NCBI GenBank assembly: GCA_031286085.1
Contig: JAITUX010000138.1
Span: forward strand, 1 to 7,230
Source: Candidatus Adiutrix sp.
Lineage (GTDB): Bacteria > Desulfobacterota > Desulfarculia > Adiutricales > Adiutricaceae
DNA: 7,230 bases
Reading direction: 5' to 3'
The stretch's first letter is position 1, and each line of letters starts with the position of its first letter. Both the position numbers and the translations under genes were made by a program. Under the pieces are notes generated by a model that was given only the letters and a program-made list of their open reading frames with translations, was not told the DNA's origin and did not search any database. Positions 6,627 through 7,230 of the stretch are shown in pieces.

Positions 6627-6764
6627 CCGTGTCAAGTTCTGAAAGCCGATGGCCGATAAGAAGCATGGCCGGGCCTTAAGCCGGCCTCCGGTTGACGGCG
6701 GCTTTAATCATTCCCCGGGCCGGGGCGGCCGGCGAAATTCGGGCCGGATTTTTTCGGCCGGTTG

Positions 6765-6777
6765 GTGTATATTACAC
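6765..6777. promoter_or_regulatory. GTGTA-TAT-TACAC dyad overlapping a possible -10 box of the rightward gene
   Basis: The two 5-nt arms are perfectly complementary around TAT, the shape of a binding site for a dimeric repressor or activator. TATATT (6768-6773) inside it resembles a -10 box reading rightward, but I find no good -35 box 16-18 bp before it. If it is a promoter, it would depend on an activator or be blocked by a protein bound to the dyad. The site sits about 110 nt before the rightward start codon. Confidence 0.4.
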
Positions 6778-6783
6778 GTTTAG

Positions 6784-6889
6784 GGCAAATCATCATAGGC
6801 CGGAGTTCTTGCTCCAAGTTTTTTAAGCCGGCCCGCTGAAAATGGAACGAGGCCGGCGGTCCCGCTGTAAACCACCTTAAGAGGCTACC
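6784..6889 (+). other. Possibly structured leader of the rightward gene
   Basis: Within this leader GGAG-TTCTTG-CTCC can form a small hairpin, enclosed by GGCC (6798-6801) pairing with GGCC (6830-6833). CCCGCTG occurs twice (6832-6838, 6861-6867), followed by GAAAA and TAAA. A 12-codon frame from ATG 6842 ends in TAA at 6878-6880, overlapping the AAGAGG ribosome site (6879-6884) of the next gene. A stretch CGGTCCCGCTGTAA resembles one piece of the cobalamin riboswitch core, but the other conserved blocks are absent. The meaning is unknown. Confidence 0.3.
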
Positions 6890-7230
6890 ATGTCATCAAA
6901 AGATTCCGACAAGCCACGCGCCAAACTGGCCGTCAAAGTCCCTCGGCCCGACAGCCAGATTGAAGTGCGGGTTACGCCCTCGGACATAGACTTCGATGTG
7001 AATATCCAGCCCGGGGAAGGGGCGTTGGAACTGGCCATCTGCCCGGCCGGCGGATTGATTGAGGTCCGCATTGGTTCGGCCGGGGCGGAGCCGCCCGAGG
7101 CCGCGGAGGCCCCGCCCGCGGCGCCCGCGGCCGCGGAGACCCCGCCGGAAGCCGTGAAGACCCCGCCCGCGGCCGTGGAAGCCCCGGACGACGAGGCCGT
7201 GGAGGCCCCGCCGGAAGCCGTGGAGGCCCC
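6890..7230 (+). CDS. Hypothetical protein, 5' part only; Ala/Glu/Pro-rich repeat region
   Basis: This frame opens at ATG 6890 and is still open after 113 codons at the window end, so the C-terminus is missing. AAGAGG 5 nt upstream is a plausible ribosome site. I do not recognise the family. Residues 1-22 are charged and lack a signal peptide (MSSKDSDKPRAKLAVKV). Residues about 23-62 alternate hydrophobic and polar residues (IEVRVTPSDIDFDVNIQ, ALELAICPAGGLIEVRIG), suggesting a small beta-rich module with a single Cys51. From residue 71 on, seven-residue repeats of the form A-[AV]-[EK]-[AT]-P-P-[AE] dominate, looking like an extended linker to a domain beyond the window. It is transcribed away from the SPOR-vWA-OmpA gene. 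Codon use agrees with its neighbours, so the frame is probably real. Cytoplasmic location is inferred from the lack of a signal sequence. Confidence 0.75.
   Translation, partial: MSSKDSDKPRAKLAVKVPRPDSQIEVRVTPSDIDFDVNIQPGEGALELAICPAGGLIEVRIGSAGAEPPEAAEAPPAAPAAAETPPEAVKTPPAAVEAPDDEAVEAPPEAVEA
7100..7230 (+). repeat. Imperfect 21-nt tandem repeats encoding A-V-E-A-P-P-E heptads
   Basis: About six imperfect units are visible, the clearest being GCCGTGGAGGCCCCGCCGG-type copies at 7196 and 7217; one copy (7172-7195) has a 3-nt insertion (P-D-D-E instead of P-P-E), which keeps the reading frame. The encoded heptad A-[AV]-[EK]-[AT]-P-P-[AE] is typical of a stiff, extended linker. The array continues past the window end, so the copy number is unknown; slippage between strains is likely. 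Confidence 0.8.

Larger units (their letters stand above)
6534..6889. other. Intergenic region between divergent genes
   Basis: These 356 bases hold the leader and promoter of the leftward envelope gene on the left and the leader of the rightward gene on the right. In between (about 6650-6760) lie repeated GGCCGG-type words and a T-run (6749-6754) flanked by GGCCG/CGGCC, which could fold into a weak 5-bp hairpin. I see no tRNA, no complete riboswitch and no convincing small gene. A 44-codon frame at 6649-6783 has no good ribosome site. Confidence 0.6.

Noticed and set aside
6534..6635. 34-residue N-terminal extension of the SPOR-vWA-OmpA protein starting at TTG 6635
   Set aside because: It would bury the signal peptide and contain the gene's own -10 box; ATG 6533 has a ribosome site and a clean signal sequence.
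6649..6783. 44-codon rightward frame in the intergenic region
   Set aside because: No convincing ribosome site, Arg/Gly-rich product, and it covers the dyad and possible promoter.
6784..6800. c-di-GMP (GEMM) riboswitch, suggested by GGGCAAAT
   Set aside because: The match is limited to the first few bases; the GGGACGCAAAGCC-like and GGTAGC-like parts are absent.
6831..6880. Cobalamin riboswitch
   Set aside because: Only GGAAC and CGGTCCCGCTGTAA resemble the core; the conserved downstream blocks have no room before the ATG at 6890, and the P4-like element is missing.

Overview
The window reads as GC-rich chromosome of a Gram-negative bacterium. Evidence for that is an exported SPOR/OmpA envelope protein, a FecCD-type importer and a PilB/GspE-type ATPase. 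Strong preference for GCC, GGC and CTG codons, very frequent GGCC/GGCCGG words, and a YedF-like selenium-metabolism protein beside a MshEN-type ATPase suggest a deltaproteobacterium (Desulfobacterota). That placement is an inference from style and gene content, not a proof. No rRNA, tRNA, CRISPR array, insertion sequence or phage gene was seen.

Layout. Positions 1-4719 hold a leftward four-gene unit, read in this order: a type II secretion/type IV pilus ATPase (4644-2617), a YedF-like TusA+DsrE protein (2586-1882), a FecCD permease (1879-815) and its ABC ATPase (825-1). A good sigma-70 promoter (TTGTCA, 16 bp, TATAAT) precedes the ATPase. Gene gaps are 30 nt, 2 nt and an 11-nt overlap, so co-transcription is likely. 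The last three genes start with TTG, TTG and GTG and have weak Shine-Dalgarno sequences. A perfect 18-bp inverted repeat at 4741-4787 separates this unit from the next gene, also leftward: an exported SPOR-vWA-OmpA protein (6533-4803) with its own extended -10 promoter. A gene-free stretch of about 350 bases (6534-6889) follows, containing that promoter and a GTGTA-TAT-TACAC dyad. From 6890 a rightward gene of unknown function runs off the end; it has a short hydrophilic/beta-rich N-terminus and then Ala/Val/Glu/Pro heptad repeats.

How the genes work together. The permease and ABC ATPase form the membrane part of a metal-chelate (siderophore, haem, cobalamin or similar) importer. No substrate-binding protein or outer-membrane receptor lies in the window. 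The two genes ahead of them have no obvious functional link to import. Both carry changes at family-defining catalytic positions: the Walker A lysine is arginine in the secretion-type ATPase, and the sulfur-carrying cysteine of the TusA domain is tyrosine in the YedF protein. This operon of two apparently altered enzymes with an importer, together with the SPOR-vWA-OmpA envelope protein, is the most unusual content here. No complete new system could be demonstrated from sequence alone.
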